48,292 bases of DNA from JAGQOZ01 sp041399205 (GTDB lineage: Bacteria; Planctomycetota; Planctomycetia; Pirellulales; Pirellulaceae): assembly GCA_041399205.1 (NCBI GenBank), contig JAWKTK010000037.1, positions 1-48,292 on the forward strand, given 5' to 3'. Under the pieces are notes generated by a model. The model made no database searches and was not told where the DNA came from. It worked only from the letters and a program-made list of their open reading frames with translations. How positions within the stretch are numbered: the first letter of the stretch is position 1; every line of letters begins with the position of its first letter. The translations under genes and the position numbers were made by a program. This document shows, one piece after another, positions 1-10,193 of the stretch.

Positions 1-1130
1 CTTGGCTTTTGCAGGTGAGCCAAACAGCGTTCCAACAAATCAGCCACTTCCTCCGCGGTGGCGAACCGTTCGTTCCGATCTTTGCGATGCAGCCGCTGGA
101 TAATCTGACATAGCCAAATCGGAATAGTCGGATTTTGCGAACGAATATCTGCCGGATGCGATTCCGAAATCTGACGCAGCACACCCAGCGTCGAATCGGC
201 CTGGAACGGCGGCCGACCGGTGCACATGGCGTACATCACACTGCCCAAACTGAACAGGTCACTGCGAAAATCGATGTCAGCGCCCGCCGCTTGTTCCGGC
301 GACATATACTGCGGCGTGCCGGCGATGATGCCGGTCCGAGTCAAGCTGGCGTCGTCTACGGCGCGAGCTAACCCGAAGTCGGTCATGACCACTCGTTCCA
401 CTCCATCCGCCAACAGCAGATTCGCCGGCTTGATGTCTCGATGCACCAACCCCTGCCGATGCGCGGCCGCCAACCCTTGCGCCGTCTGCGACGCAATTCG
501 CAACACCTCGACCGCCGACAGCGGCCCCATTTGGTTCAGGCGTTTCTGTAGCGAAGCACCTTTTTCGTACGACATCACCAGATACGGCAGACCGTTGGCT
601 TCGGCCACGCCGTGGATGCCAATCACGTTGGGATGCACCACGGCGGCGGCGGCTTGAGCTTCACGAGCGAACCGGCGTCGCGACGCTTCGCTTTCTGCCA
701 AATGCGGCGACAAAACTTTGATGGCGACAAATCGGCTGAGCGAACCGTCCCACGCTTTCAAAACAACTCCCATTCCGCCCGAACCAATCACGCCAGCAAC
801 TTCATACGAACCGATGCGGCCCAACATACTGGGATTGTCGGTCGGTGCCAGTGAATCGATCACATAGCGTTCACTGACCGATGGACCGCGGCGTTGCGGC
901 CCGGCCGAAGTTTCCTCCAACGCAGCCGCCTGTGCGTCCCATTCGTCGTCGCTTAGAAACTGGTGCGCAGCCTGCCACCAATTGTCGGACGCGCTGTGTG
1001 ACAACAAGTTGGCTTGGCAGGCATCACATTCGCTCAAATGCTGTTCAAAGGCTGCGTGATCGGTCGCGGAAAGATTGTCGTTCAGAAAATCGGCGACGCG
1101 TTGCGGTTGGCAAGGAGACGTTTTACTCAT
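1..1130 (-). CDS. Ser/Thr protein kinase with N-terminal zinc-finger (3' end outside window)
   Basis: About 376 residues are visible and the C-terminus lies beyond the window. The N-terminus has a Cys7 and an HxxxCxxC pattern (HLSECDAC) typical of anti-sigma-type zinc fingers, followed by a PknB-like kinase domain from about residue 110. The kinase has a Gly-rich loop GSGGMGVV, VAIK with Lys138, catalytic HRDIKPAN at 230-237, TDFGLAR, and an activation-segment end GTPQYMSPEQ, so it should be active. The start ATG at 1130 overlaps the stop of the upstream ECF sigma gene by 8 bases (ATGAGTAA), which implies translational coupling. ECF sigma/Ser-Thr kinase pairs are common in planctomycetes, where the kinase is thought to control the sigma factor. 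Its substrate and stimulus cannot be read from the sequence. A transmembrane segment and sensor domain may lie in the missing part. Confidence 0.9.
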   Translation of the reverse strand, partial: MSKTSPCQPQRVADFLNDNLSATDHAAFEQHLSECDACQANLLSHSASDNWWQAAHQFLSDDEWDAQAAALEETSAGPQRRGPSVSERYVIDSLAPTDNPSMLGRIGSYEVAGVIGSGGMGVVLKAWDGSLSRFVAIKVLSPHLAESEASRRRFAREAQAAAAVVHPNVIGIHGVAEANGLPYLVMSYEKGASLQKRLNQMGPLSAVEVLRIASQTAQGLAAAHRQGLVHRDIKPANLLLADGVERVVMTDFGLARAVDDASLTRTGIIAGTPQYMSPEQAAGADIDFRSDLFSLGSVMYAMCTGRPPFQADSTLGVLRQISESHPADIRSQNPTIPIWLCQIIQRLHRKDRNERFATAEEVADLLERCLAHLQKP

Positions 1131-1716
1131 ATTGCTGCACCTGTTCTTTCAGTCGACGCATGATGCGGCTTTTTGCCGTGTAGACGCTACCGACGGTCAT
1201 GTTTAGTTGCTCTGCAGCGGCCGCGGGTGAAAGGCCATCGACGGTGGTTAGCTGAAATGCCGACCAAGATGGTGCGGTGAATTCGTGCTGAATTTGACGA
1301 GCAGCCCAGCGAAAGATTTCTCGGCGCTGCTCCCATTCCCATTCGTCCTGTTCGATGGAAAGTTGGTCGGGCTGCGATTCCAAACAGTGCCAGACACTGG
1401 TGCCGCCTTTCGCGATATCCGGTTTCCGAGTTCGCACGAAATCAATCAGCGCATTTTGGGCCACTCGATTCAACCACGTCCGAAAGGAAGCTCGATCCTC
1501 ATCCGGCGTCCAGCGATGAATCGACTTGGCCACGCTGGTCATGACGTGCTGCGTTACGTCTCGCGCGTCCGCGTCTTGCAGGCCTTTACGTCGAGCGATC
1601 CGATAAATCACCGGCTGGTAAAGCTGCGAAAATTCGCTCCAAGCAGCCACGTCGTCCGCATCTTGGATGCGAACCAGCAGACTGGGTCGAGTTTCCGGCG
1701 AAGGCGTCACGATCAT
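1123..1716 (-). CDS. ECF-type RNA polymerase sigma factor
   Basis: A 197-residue protein in the usual ECF size range. Region 2 is around the LYQPVIYRIARRKGL stretch with DARDVTQ. Region 4 near the C-terminus has LTTVDGLSPAAAAEQLNM followed by VGSVYTAKSRIMRRL, a helix-turn-helix of the sigma-70 region 4 type. The reading frame stays open to 1869, but the upstream part is Cys/Phe-rich and unlike the family, so the ATG at 1716 is chosen. It lies just before the first residues that fit (MIVTPSPETRPSLLVRIQDA, the common planctomycete ECF start). The stop overlaps the kinase gene start by 8 bases, forming a two-gene unit. It should direct RNA polymerase to a small regulon under control of the partner kinase. 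Confidence 0.88.
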   Translation of the reverse strand: MIVTPSPETRPSLLVRIQDADDVAAWSEFSQLYQPVIYRIARRKGLQDADARDVTQHVMTSVAKSIHRWTPDEDRASFRTWLNRVAQNALIDFVRTRKPDIAKGGTSVWHCLESQPDQLSIEQDEWEWEQRREIFRWAARQIQHEFTAPSWSAFQLTTVDGLSPAAAAEQLNMTVGSVYTAKSRIMRRLKEQVQQYE

Positions 1717-2002
1717 TTTCCCAAGCGAAACAGAGACGGTTGCAAAGCGAACAACGTTGACGAAACGGCAGGCACAAGCTACTGGAGAGATACACGAATC
1801 GAAACCGTTTAGTTTGTCACAAAAACCGCCGAATTGTGTTTTTTTGCCGGAAAAGTGTTCGACGCGCACCGTTGGTCGACGCAGACCGGCTTAATCTCCG
1901 TTGCCCGGTCGTTGCACGTTTGGTACCATTCGTCCGTGAAACGGCAAATCCGTATTCCTTGGAAGATGGCAGCATGGCACCTTCGCAATACACGAGGACA
2001 GA

Positions 2003-2452
2003 ATGAAGATAGTGCTACGTGGCTCGGCTCGAGTCGTCAAAAATCATCTTGAAGAGGACGAAGAGGAGATCTCCAGCCCAGCGGTGTTGGCGATGATTGC
2101 TTCCAAGAAGGATGAACTGGCTTCGCTCTACAACGAAGATGCTGCGTTTAGTCAATATTGCCATGACGGCAGTGAGATGGCGAATGCGTTGGCCAGCCGT
2201 CTGAAATTGGGTGGCTGGGTAGAATTGATCTATGACGCCGACGCAGAAAAACTGTTCGTCGAGACTTGCTACGAATCAACCGATGCGTTGTCCGCAGAAG
2301 AAATTCAATTTCTGGTAGTGCGAACCATCGGTCAGTGGAGCGATGGTTCGGGCGGTAGTGCCATGGATGATTTCTGCGAATTCATTGATCCCTACTACGT
2401 TGAACTGGACGAGTTTGATCCGAAATGCCTCTCGGTAACAACGGATGAATAA
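2003..2452 (+). CDS. small acidic protein of unknown function
   Basis: A 149-residue acidic protein with a good ribosome binding site (GAGGAC, about 7 bases before the ATG). It opens with a basic strand-like stretch (MKIVLRGSARVVK), then an acidic run (LEEDEEEI), and has a C-terminal segment with RTIGQWSDGSGG and FCEFIDPYYVELDEFD. A GQWSDG-type motif occurs in various uncharacterised proteins, but I cannot name a family with confidence. No signal peptide or membrane segment is visible, so a cytoplasmic location is likely. It is transcribed divergently from the sigma/kinase pair and converges on the uvrA gene. Confidence 0.7.
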   Translation: MKIVLRGSARVVKNHLEEDEEEISSPAVLAMIASKKDELASLYNEDAAFSQYCHDGSEMANALASRLKLGGWVELIYDADAEKLFVETCYESTDALSAEEIQFLVVRTIGQWSDGSGGSAMDDFCEFIDPYYVELDEFDPKCLSVTTDE

Positions 2453-2538
2453 CGTTTGCGTGTCGTCTCACCCGAGCCGTGTTTTCGACTCCACTTGGTC
2501 GCCAATTTAAATGCGGCAGCGTCACCAGTTCCGCTCGG

Positions 2539-5500
2539 CTAACTCGTTGAAGTCAACGCCGTCAGATGTTCGTTTAAGAACGTCACCAATTCTGATTCGT
2601 TCAGATCATCCTTCTTGCGAAAACGCAGTCGAATAGAATCGTAATCTTGGTTCGAAGTATCAATCGATCGATCCATTCCAATCTCGGCCACTCGACCCAG
2701 TCCGAAGTGACTTTTCGGGCCATTCACGGTCAGTTCCAAATTCTGAGCTCGTTTGGTGATCACGGTCGCCCAGGGATGATTCACGCCGGGCACCATCAAG
2801 TGCACCAGCTGTTTGTTGTTCCACAGGAATTCACTTTTTTGGGTTACGCCTTGTGCCGAACTTTCCAACAATTCGCACAAGTGTTCCAACAAACTGTGAT
2901 CCCATTCTAAACGACGACCGGGCGTGAATCCGCTGGTGGAAAAGTGCCACTTCATGCCCAGCTTTTTCCACGGCGCCAGCATATCGGGTTTGGAATCGGC
3001 CTTCTCAGCAAACTTCTGAAAACCGGTCACCGCTTGGTCAATGAACTCCCAGAATTCGGGTAAATCAATTTCTTCCCACGTGTGTGCTCGCACCTCAATC
3101 TCTTGCCACGGGCCGCGAATCGACTTGACGGAAACGCGAGGTTCATTGCCGTAGATCGGCAAGTCTTCCATTTGATTCAACGTGGGCAAGTCTAATCGTT
3201 TCAGCAATTCTTCTCGGCGAAATGTCCCCTTCGTGGTGCGGAACTTCAACTTCAGCAACCAGGCTTCCCCGGTGATGGCGTGGAAGAACCAACCGTGTGA
3301 TTTCTTCTGGCCGTTAATTTCTACGATGGTTCGCGAATTCCAATTCGTTTCCAGAAAATCGCCTTGCTGTTGGATGCGGTCGACAACGGCGGCCAAGATT
3401 TTGCCGTCCCAACGACACGCTTCGCCCTTCCGTCCCACTCGATCTTCCGTGTGCCACTTGCGCCCGTCGGTCTCCCACGGCATTTCCGCCGCTTCGCCTA
3501 CCTCCTCAATTGCCTTGTCACCTTCTTGCGGTGCTTCTTCCGCCATCGGATCGTAGACAGATCGCTTTTCGTAAGGCCCGGCCGCCAAGACATCAATCAA
3601 CGCCACGCCCGTCAGTGACGGCAGCGATGCCGCAGTTGTCCGTTTTTTAGGTTTGGTGGATGCGGTTTTGCGAACCGTCTTTTTCTTGCGAATCGTCGTT
3701 TTCAGCGGCGTCTGTTTGGCGTATTCCACCAGCATTTCCGGCGTCCCTTCAAAGACAATTTGACCGCCGCCGTCGCCCGCTTCCGGACCCACGTCAATGA
3801 TCCAATCTGCCGTCTTGATGACGTCCAAGTTGTGTTCAATCACCACCACGGTGTTGCCTAGATCGACCAAGCGGTTCAGCACCACTAACAACTTTTCGAG
3901 ATCACTAAAATGCAAACCGGTGGTCGGTTCATCCAACAGATACAGTGTGCGACCGGTATCTGGCCGAGACAACTCGGCGGCCAATTTCACTCGCTGCGCC
4001 TCGCCGCCCGACAACGTCGGCGCGGGTTGGCCCAGCGTCAGATAATCCAAGCCGACATCGCACAGCGTTTGCAGAATGCGACGTATCTGCGGAATGTTTT
4101 CGAACAGCTTGACCGCATCGGCACACGTCAAATCCAGCACGTCTGCAATCGAATGACCATGGAATGTGACGGCTAAGGTTTCTTCGTTGTAACGCTTGCC
4201 TCGACACGTTTCACATTCCACCCAAACATCTGGCAGGAAGTGCATCTCGATGCAACGCTGGCCGTTTCCTTCGCACGCTTCGCAACGACCTCCGGGAACG
4301 TTGAAGCTGAAACGTCGCTGCGTGTAACCTCGGATTTTGGAATCGGGCAGGTTGGAAAACAGTGTTCGAATCAAATCAAACACGCCTGTGTACGTGGCCG
4401 GATTGGACGAAGGTGAATTGCCCAGCGGATGCTGATCTACGCGAACCACCTTGTTGATATATTCGATGCCGTCAATCCGTTCGTGTGCGCCCGGAATCGC
4501 GCTGGCTCGATGCAGCGTCTTGGCCAACGAAGCGTGCAACACGTCGTTCACAATGGAGCTCTTGCCGCTGCCGCTGACACCCGTAATGGCCGTCAACGTT
4601 CCCAGCGGAATCTTGACATTCACGTTTTTCAAATTGTTGTGTGTCACACCCACCAACGTCAAAACGTCAGCCGTGTTGGTTGGGTTTTGTTTCTTATCTT
4701 CCGAAGTCTTCTTTTCTGCCGCGTCGGCCGACGTCTTCTTGGTGGTTTTCTTTTTCTTCTTTTTGGGCGGAGCAATCGCCGTGGCATGCGGCGGCGCGGC
4801 TTGTGTCACATCTTTGGATAAAATCGCATTGGCCGTGTCTTCCGAAATCCGCCGATTGCTGGGAATAGCAATTGCCTTTTTGCCAGACAGGTACGGTCCC
4901 GTGACCGAATTGCGTTTCTTGCCCACCACGTCGGCCGAACCTTCCGCGACCACTTGTCCGCCGTTCTTGCCCGCCGCCGGACCGAAGTCGACCACGTAGT
5001 CGCTGTGTTCAATCACTTCCTTGTCGTGTTCGACCAGCACCAGCGTGTTGCCCAAATCGCGAAGTTTGTGCAACGCGCGAATCAACCGAATGTTGTCTCG
5101 AGGATGCAGGCCAATGGTCGGTTCGTCCAACACATATAACACGCCGCACAATCCGCTGCCCAATTGACTGGCCAGCCGAATTCGCTGAGCTTCACCGCCG
5201 GATAGCGTCGCGGCTTGTCGAGCCAACGTGAGGTATTCCAAACCGACGTCGTTCAAAAAGTCGACGCGGTTCTGTACTTCTCGCACCAATTCGCCCGCAA
5301 TCTTGCGTTCGCGAGCACTCATTTTCCATTGCTTCACTGTCTCTTGCAGTTGCCCCAATGGCTGGCGGCATAGTTGGTCAATCGTCATATCTCGGAATCG
5401 AACCGCCGCCGCGTCGTCTCGCAATCGACTGCCGCCGCAGTGCGCGCATTCGACTTCGTCCACAAGATGTTCTAAGCGACTGCGGAGTCCGGGTGACAAG

Positions 5501-8500
5501 CGAGCAGCCTCTTCCAGCGCAGGATACAAGCCTTTGAATTGGTAGCGAAACAGCGGCTCTTGCTTGGACTTGGGCGAAAACACGTCCAGCCAAGTGTCGC
5601 CCGTGCCGTAGTACAACAGGCGTCGCTGCCGTCCGTCCAATTCGTCGAACGGCACGTCCAGCGGAATTCCCGTCTGCTGGGAAAGTGCCGCCAACATCCA
5701 TTTAGAAACGTCGCGATTTAGATCGGGCCACAACGCAATCGCGCCTTGCTCCAGCGTAAACTTGCCACTTCGCAACAACGCTGCGGGATTGGCGCCGGTC
5801 TGAGTTCCCAGGCCTTCGCACGATTCGCACCAACCGAGATGACTGTTGAACGAAAAATTGTGCGGCGTGAGCGGTTCAAAGCTGCGACTACATTTTTCGC
5901 AGACCAAATGCTGACTATGAGTTCGTGCGGGCCAACGAGGTTCCGGCGTATTGTCCTGCGGATAGATGACTTGCATGACGCCCTTGCCCAACGCCAGCGT
6001 TCCTTCCACACTTTCCGCAATGCGCGAACGGCTCGATTCCTTCACCACAATTCGATCGACCACCACCGACACATCATGTTTGCGGCGACGATCAATCTGC
6101 GGCGGTCGATCCAATTCGTGCGTAAACCCGTCTACTCGAATCCGCACGTAGCCTTGCGTTCGTAGTTCGTCCCACAACATTTCATACGCTTGGCCAACTT
6201 CGATACTGGCCGGCGCCGTCAGATACAGCTTGGTTCCCTCCGGTTCGGACATGATCTTGTCCACAATTTGATCGGCCGTTTGCGTGCCGATCGGCAGATC
6301 GCAATCGGGACAATGCGGCGTGCCAAGCCGAGCGATCAAGATGCGCAAATAGTCGTAGATTTCTGTAGTGGTGCCGACGGTGGAACGAGGTGATTTGCCG
6401 AGGTTCTGCTGTTCGATGGCAATCGCGGGCGAAAGACCTTCAATGTGTTCCAGTTCCGGCTTTTGCATTTGGCTGACGAATTGTCGAGCATACGAACTGA
6501 GACTTTCTACGTAGCGACGCTGGCCTTCCGCATAAATGGTATCCATGGCCAGCGAACTCTTGCCGCTACCGCTGGGGCCACAAAACACGGACATGGCATC
6601 TCGAGGCAATTCCAGATCCACGCCCTTCAGGTTGTGCATCTTGGCGCCTTGTAGCTGAATGCGTTCCATGAACGGCGCTGCGTTCCCGTTGGTCGCGCCG
6701 TTACCATTGCCATTCGCTCGTCCGTTCTTGCCCGCCGCGATCGCTCGAGCCGCTTTGACTTTGGCCGCGACCGATTGGGTGCTGTGCGTCAACGTTCTGG
6801 CTAAGGCTTGTCCTGTTTCGGATGTCTTGCACGCGGCAACTTCTTCTGGCGTTCCGGTGACCACAATCTGTCCGCCGCCGGCGCCTCCTTCGGGGCCCAG
6901 GTCAATGATCCAGTCGGCCGTTTTGATGACGTCTAAGTTGTGTTCGACAACCAACACGGTGTTGCCGGCTTCGACAAAATCGTGCAGCACTTTCAGCAAG
7001 ATTTCAATGTCGGCAAAGTGCAGGCCAGTGGTCGGTTCGTCCAGTAAATACAGCGTCTTGCCGGTGCTGACCTTGACCAGTTCTTTGGCCAATTTCACTC
7101 GCTGCGCTTCCCCGCCAGACAGCGTCGGCGAAGGCTGACCGATCTTCAAGTAGTCCAAACCGACGTCGTGCAGCGTCTGCAGTTTGTGTCGAATTTTGGG
7201 CATGCTGTCGAAGAATTCCAACGCCTGCTGGATGTCCATTTCCAGCACGTCGGCAATTGATTTGTCTTTGAAGCGAACCGACAGCGTTTCTCGATTGAAG
7301 CGATGTCCTTCGCACACGGGGCACGTGACCCAGACGTCAGCCAAGAAGTCCATTTCCAATTTGGTCGAACCATTTCCTTCGCACGCTTCGCACCGACCTC
7401 CTTTGACGTTGAAGCTAAAGCGACCCGGCTTGAAACCTCGACGCTTGGCGTCTGGCAGTTGCGTAAACAAGGTTCGAATATCATCAAACACCTTGATGTA
7501 GGTACCGGGATTGGATCGAGGTGTGCGGCCAATGGGTGTCTGGTCGATAGCAATCAACTTGTCCAAATGTTCCAAACCGTAGATGGCATCATGGTCACCC
7601 GGTTCGCCGTCGCCTCGGTTTAAGTCTCGCCGCAGCGTTTCGACCAGAATGTCATTCACAAACGAGCTTTTCCCGGAACCCGACACGCCAGTGATGCAGA
7701 CAAACGCGCCCAGCGGAATGTCGATAGTCAGGTCGTTCAGGTTGTTGTGTCGAGCGCCGGTGATGGTCAGCCAGTTTTCTGCCGGCGCGGGTCGCACTTC
7801 ATCCGGTTTGGTCGAAACAGCGCGACGTCGGCTCGACTTGCCGTTGGCTGCTTGTTCTTGGCGAATGGCTTCCAACGCGGGCAAGTCGGGCGAATACGAA
7901 GTGTCGGCTGCGATGCGCCGAGCAGTCGGGACGGCGATGGCGTTTTGGCCCGAAAGAAATTTGCCCGTCACGCTGTCTTTGGCTTTGGTAACTTCTTCGG
8001 CCGGGCCTTCGGCTACAACGTAACCACCTCGTACGCCCGGGCCGGGCCCAAAGTCGATGATATGGTCGGCGGCCAACATGGTGTCTTCGTCATGTTCGAC
8101 AACGACAACCGTGTTGCCTAAATCGCGTAGATCGGCCAGGGTTCGAATCAATCGATCGTTGTCTCGCGGATGAAGGCCGATCGACGGTTCGTCCAAAATG
8201 TACAGCACGCCGACCAAGCCGCAGCCAATTTGCCCGGCTAGCCGGATGCGTTGCGCCTCGCCGCCCGAAAGCGTCGGTGCCGATCGATCCAGCGAAAGGT
8301 AATCCAGCCCCACGTTCATGAGGAAGCCGAGTCGGCCGCGGATTTCTTTCAGCACTTCTTTGGCGATCAGTTGCCGAGTGTCATCTAGTTGCAAGTTGGT
8401 GAAGTAATGAGCGGCGTCGGCAACGGAGAGACTGCAAATTTCGGGCAAAGTCAGCGAAGGGCGGTCGGCAAAATGCGGATGGAGCGAAGTGACTTTGACG

Positions 8501-9927
8501 CTGCGAGCTTGTTCGTTCAGTCGCAGACCTGCACACGAAGCACATTCGACTGTGCTCATATACTTCTCTAACGCGCGAATCTGCATCTTGCTCTGACTGC
8601 CGCGATACTTGGACAGCAGTTCCGGAATGATGCCTTCAAATTTGCCGCCGTACATTTGCGGTGACTTGCCGTTGCGCCACGTGTACGTGATGTGTTCGTC
8701 GTCCGTGCCCCACAACCAAAGATGTTGCAAGTCTTCTGTCAGATCATCCCAGGCCGTTTCCAGCAGCGTCCCTTCTTCCAATTCCAGCTTGCGTTCCATG
8801 GTGTCTGCCACGCCTTGGAAAATGTGCCGGCGCCAGCGGCCGATTTCTTTCCAGGGGCCCAAGTAGGCAAAACAACCTTGCTTGAAGGACAAGTTGCCGT
8901 CGGGAATCATCAGTTCCGGGTCAAAGGAGAAGTATTCGCCCAAGCCGTCACATTCGTGGCACATCCCTTGCGGGCTGTTAAAGCTGAACAGCTGCGGACT
9001 GGGCGGTTCGAAACTCAGATTGCAATCGGTGCATGCGTATTCCGTGGACAACAGCATGTCATTTTCGTTGCGAACCAATCGTTTGCCGCGACCTTTACGA
9101 GTGACCGTTTCTTCCGCGTCATTGCTTGTATCAGACGAATCGGCGGAATCTTCCGTGTCCAGCGAATCGACGTTGACGGGCGTTGACAAGTTGTCGGCTG
9201 CGTTGGCATCTTCCAGTTCGATGATCAGCGAACCCTTGCCAATCTTCAGTGCCAGTTCCACGGCTTCGGCCAGACGAGTGCGGACGCTGGGTTTGTTTTC
9301 CAGACGATCAATCACCAATTCGATGTTGTGCCGCATCTGGCGATCAAGCTTCAAGTCGTCGCTCAGCGAAACCGTGTTCCCGTCCACACGAGCTCGGACA
9401 AAGCCTTGCTTCAGAAGATCGACAAACAGATCTTTGTATTCGCCTTTTTGGCCTTTGATCAGCGGAGCCAACACGGAAAATTTGGTTTTGGATGGCAAGG
9501 ACAAAATGGTGGCCATCAGTTGTTCGCGCGATTGGGACGAAATGGCCTTGCCGCACTTGGGACAGCATCCGTCACCCACTCGCGCGAAGAGAACTCGCAA
9601 GTAATCGTAGATTTCCGTGATGGTGCCGACGGTGGAACGAGGGTTCGAACCGGCCGTTTTTTGCGAAATAGAAATCGACGGGCTGAGGCCGCTGATCAGA
9701 TCGACATCCGGCTTGGGCATCTGGCCCAGAAATTGACGAGCGAAACTGGAAAGGCTTTCCACGTAACGCCGCTGACCTTCTGCGTACAGCGTGTCAAAAG
9801 CCAGCGAACTCTTGCCCGATCCGCTGACACCGGTCAAGCAGACCAGCTGGTTGCGAGGAATTGTGAGATTGACGTCTCGCAAATTGTGTTCGCGAGCACC
9901 CTTGATAACAATGTCCGCAGCAGGCAT
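2539..9927 (-). CDS. uvrA: giant tandem-duplicated UvrA (four ABC cassettes) with extra C-terminal region
   Basis: UvrA is the damage-recognition ATPase of UvrABC nucleotide excision repair. This 2462-residue protein is two complete UvrA copies end to end, against about 940 residues for E. coli UvrA. Copy 1 has Walker A GVSGSGKS at 33-40 and near 746, LSGGEAQR signatures near 552 and 936, and a CX2CX20CX2C zinc site (CTDC...CHEC). Copy 2 starts near residue 1087 with GPSGSGKS near 1121 and GVSGSGKS near 1785, LSGGEAQR near 1576 and 1973, and zinc site CEKC...CESC. The LDEPSIGLHP/LDEPTTGLH Walker B motifs are intact. A Lys-rich linker (about 1720-1745) lies inside copy 2. A further roughly 340 residues after about 2100 do not resemble UvrA. 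Tandem UvrA is known in the PVC group, for example in chlamydiae. ATG at 9927 fits the family N-terminus. Confidence 0.95.
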   Translation of the reverse strand: MPAADIVIKGAREHNLRDVNLTIPRNQLVCLTGVSGSGKSSLAFDTLYAEGQRRYVESLSSFARQFLGQMPKPDVDLISGLSPSISISQKTAGSNPRSTVGTITEIYDYLRVLFARVGDGCCPKCGKAISSQSREQLMATILSLPSKTKFSVLAPLIKGQKGEYKDLFVDLLKQGFVRARVDGNTVSLSDDLKLDRQMRHNIELVIDRLENKPSVRTRLAEAVELALKIGKGSLIIELEDANAADNLSTPVNVDSLDTEDSADSSDTSNDAEETVTRKGRGKRLVRNENDMLLSTEYACTDCNLSFEPPSPQLFSFNSPQGMCHECDGLGEYFSFDPELMIPDGNLSFKQGCFAYLGPWKEIGRWRRHIFQGVADTMERKLELEEGTLLETAWDDLTEDLQHLWLWGTDDEHITYTWRNGKSPQMYGGKFEGIIPELLSKYRGSQSKMQIRALEKYMSTVECASCAGLRLNEQARSVKVTSLHPHFADRPSLTLPEICSLSVADAAHYFTNLQLDDTRQLIAKEVLKEIRGRLGFLMNVGLDYLSLDRSAPTLSGGEAQRIRLAGQIGCGLVGVLYILDEPSIGLHPRDNDRLIRTLADLRDLGNTVVVVEHDEDTMLAADHIIDFGPGPGVRGGYVVAEGPAEEVTKAKDSVTGKFLSGQNAIAVPTARRIAADTSYSPDLPALEAIRQEQAANGKSSRRRAVSTKPDEVRPAPAENWLTITGARHNNLNDLTIDIPLGAFVCITGVSGSGKSSFVNDILVETLRRDLNRGDGEPGDHDAIYGLEHLDKLIAIDQTPIGRTPRSNPGTYIKVFDDIRTLFTQLPDAKRRGFKPGRFSFNVKGGRCEACEGNGSTKLEMDFLADVWVTCPVCEGHRFNRETLSVRFKDKSIADVLEMDIQQALEFFDSMPKIRHKLQTLHDVGLDYLKIGQPSPTLSGGEAQRVKLAKELVKVSTGKTLYLLDEPTTGLHFADIEILLKVLHDFVEAGNTVLVVEHNLDVIKTADWIIDLGPEGGAGGGQIVVTGTPEEVAACKTSETGQALARTLTHSTQSVAAKVKAARAIAAGKNGRANGNGNGATNGNAAPFMERIQLQGAKMHNLKGVDLELPRDAMSVFCGPSGSGKSSLAMDTIYAEGQRRYVESLSSYARQFVSQMQKPELEHIEGLSPAIAIEQQNLGKSPRSTVGTTTEIYDYLRILIARLGTPHCPDCDLPIGTQTADQIVDKIMSEPEGTKLYLTAPASIEVGQAYEMLWDELRTQGYVRIRVDGFTHELDRPPQIDRRRKHDVSVVVDRIVVKESSRSRIAESVEGTLALGKGVMQVIYPQDNTPEPRWPARTHSQHLVCEKCSRSFEPLTPHNFSFNSHLGWCESCEGLGTQTGANPAALLRSGKFTLEQGAIALWPDLNRDVSKWMLAALSQQTGIPLDVPFDELDGRQRRLLYYGTGDTWLDVFSPKSKQEPLFRYQFKGLYPALEEAARLSPGLRSRLEHLVDEVECAHCGGSRLRDDAAAVRFRDMTIDQLCRQPLGQLQETVKQWKMSARERKIAGELVREVQNRVDFLNDVGLEYLTLARQAATLSGGEAQRIRLASQLGSGLCGVLYVLDEPTIGLHPRDNIRLIRALHKLRDLGNTLVLVEHDKEVIEHSDYVVDFGPAAGKNGGQVVAEGSADVVGKKRNSVTGPYLSGKKAIAIPSNRRISEDTANAILSKDVTQAAPPHATAIAPPKKKKKKTTKKTSADAAEKKTSEDKKQNPTNTADVLTLVGVTHNNLKNVNVKIPLGTLTAITGVSGSGKSSIVNDVLHASLAKTLHRASAIPGAHERIDGIEYINKVVRVDQHPLGNSPSSNPATYTGVFDLIRTLFSNLPDSKIRGYTQRRFSFNVPGGRCEACEGNGQRCIEMHFLPDVWVECETCRGKRYNEETLAVTFHGHSIADVLDLTCADAVKLFENIPQIRRILQTLCDVGLDYLTLGQPAPTLSGGEAQRVKLAAELSRPDTGRTLYLLDEPTTGLHFSDLEKLLVVLNRLVDLGNTVVVIEHNLDVIKTADWIIDVGPEAGDGGGQIVFEGTPEMLVEYAKQTPLKTTIRKKKTVRKTASTKPKKRTTAASLPSLTGVALIDVLAAGPYEKRSVYDPMAEEAPQEGDKAIEEVGEAAEMPWETDGRKWHTEDRVGRKGEACRWDGKILAAVVDRIQQQGDFLETNWNSRTIVEINGQKKSHGWFFHAITGEAWLLKLKFRTTKGTFRREELLKRLDLPTLNQMEDLPIYGNEPRVSVKSIRGPWQEIEVRAHTWEEIDLPEFWEFIDQAVTGFQKFAEKADSKPDMLAPWKKLGMKWHFSTSGFTPGRRLEWDHSLLEHLCELLESSAQGVTQKSEFLWNNKQLVHLMVPGVNHPWATVITKRAQNLELTVNGPKSHFGLGRVAEIGMDRSIDTSNQDYDSIRLRFRKKDDLNESELVTFLNEHLTALTSTS

Positions 9928-10193
9928 AGCGTTCGATTCAATGTTGGCTTCTGCGTTAATCTGCCAAGAAGGAAACGAGCAGAATTCGCATATAGGCGTA
10001 GGTTGTTCGATCGAAGGAAACGCACCATTTTAGAAGAGATGTTGCGAACCGGACAGGAGACACCCCAGGCGGAGGTGAAAGTCTCTGCAAGCGAACAGCA
10101 AATTCGTTAGAATGTGGGCACGGACTGGCAAACGAACGCAAATGCGGTTCGGCCCCACAGGCGAACCGCAGTAATGGAAAGGCAAACTGGATT

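Noticed and set aside
9328..10110. Plus-strand ORF opposite the uvrA start
   Set aside because: It runs opposite conserved UvrA sequence (Walker A, zinc region) and has no family features.
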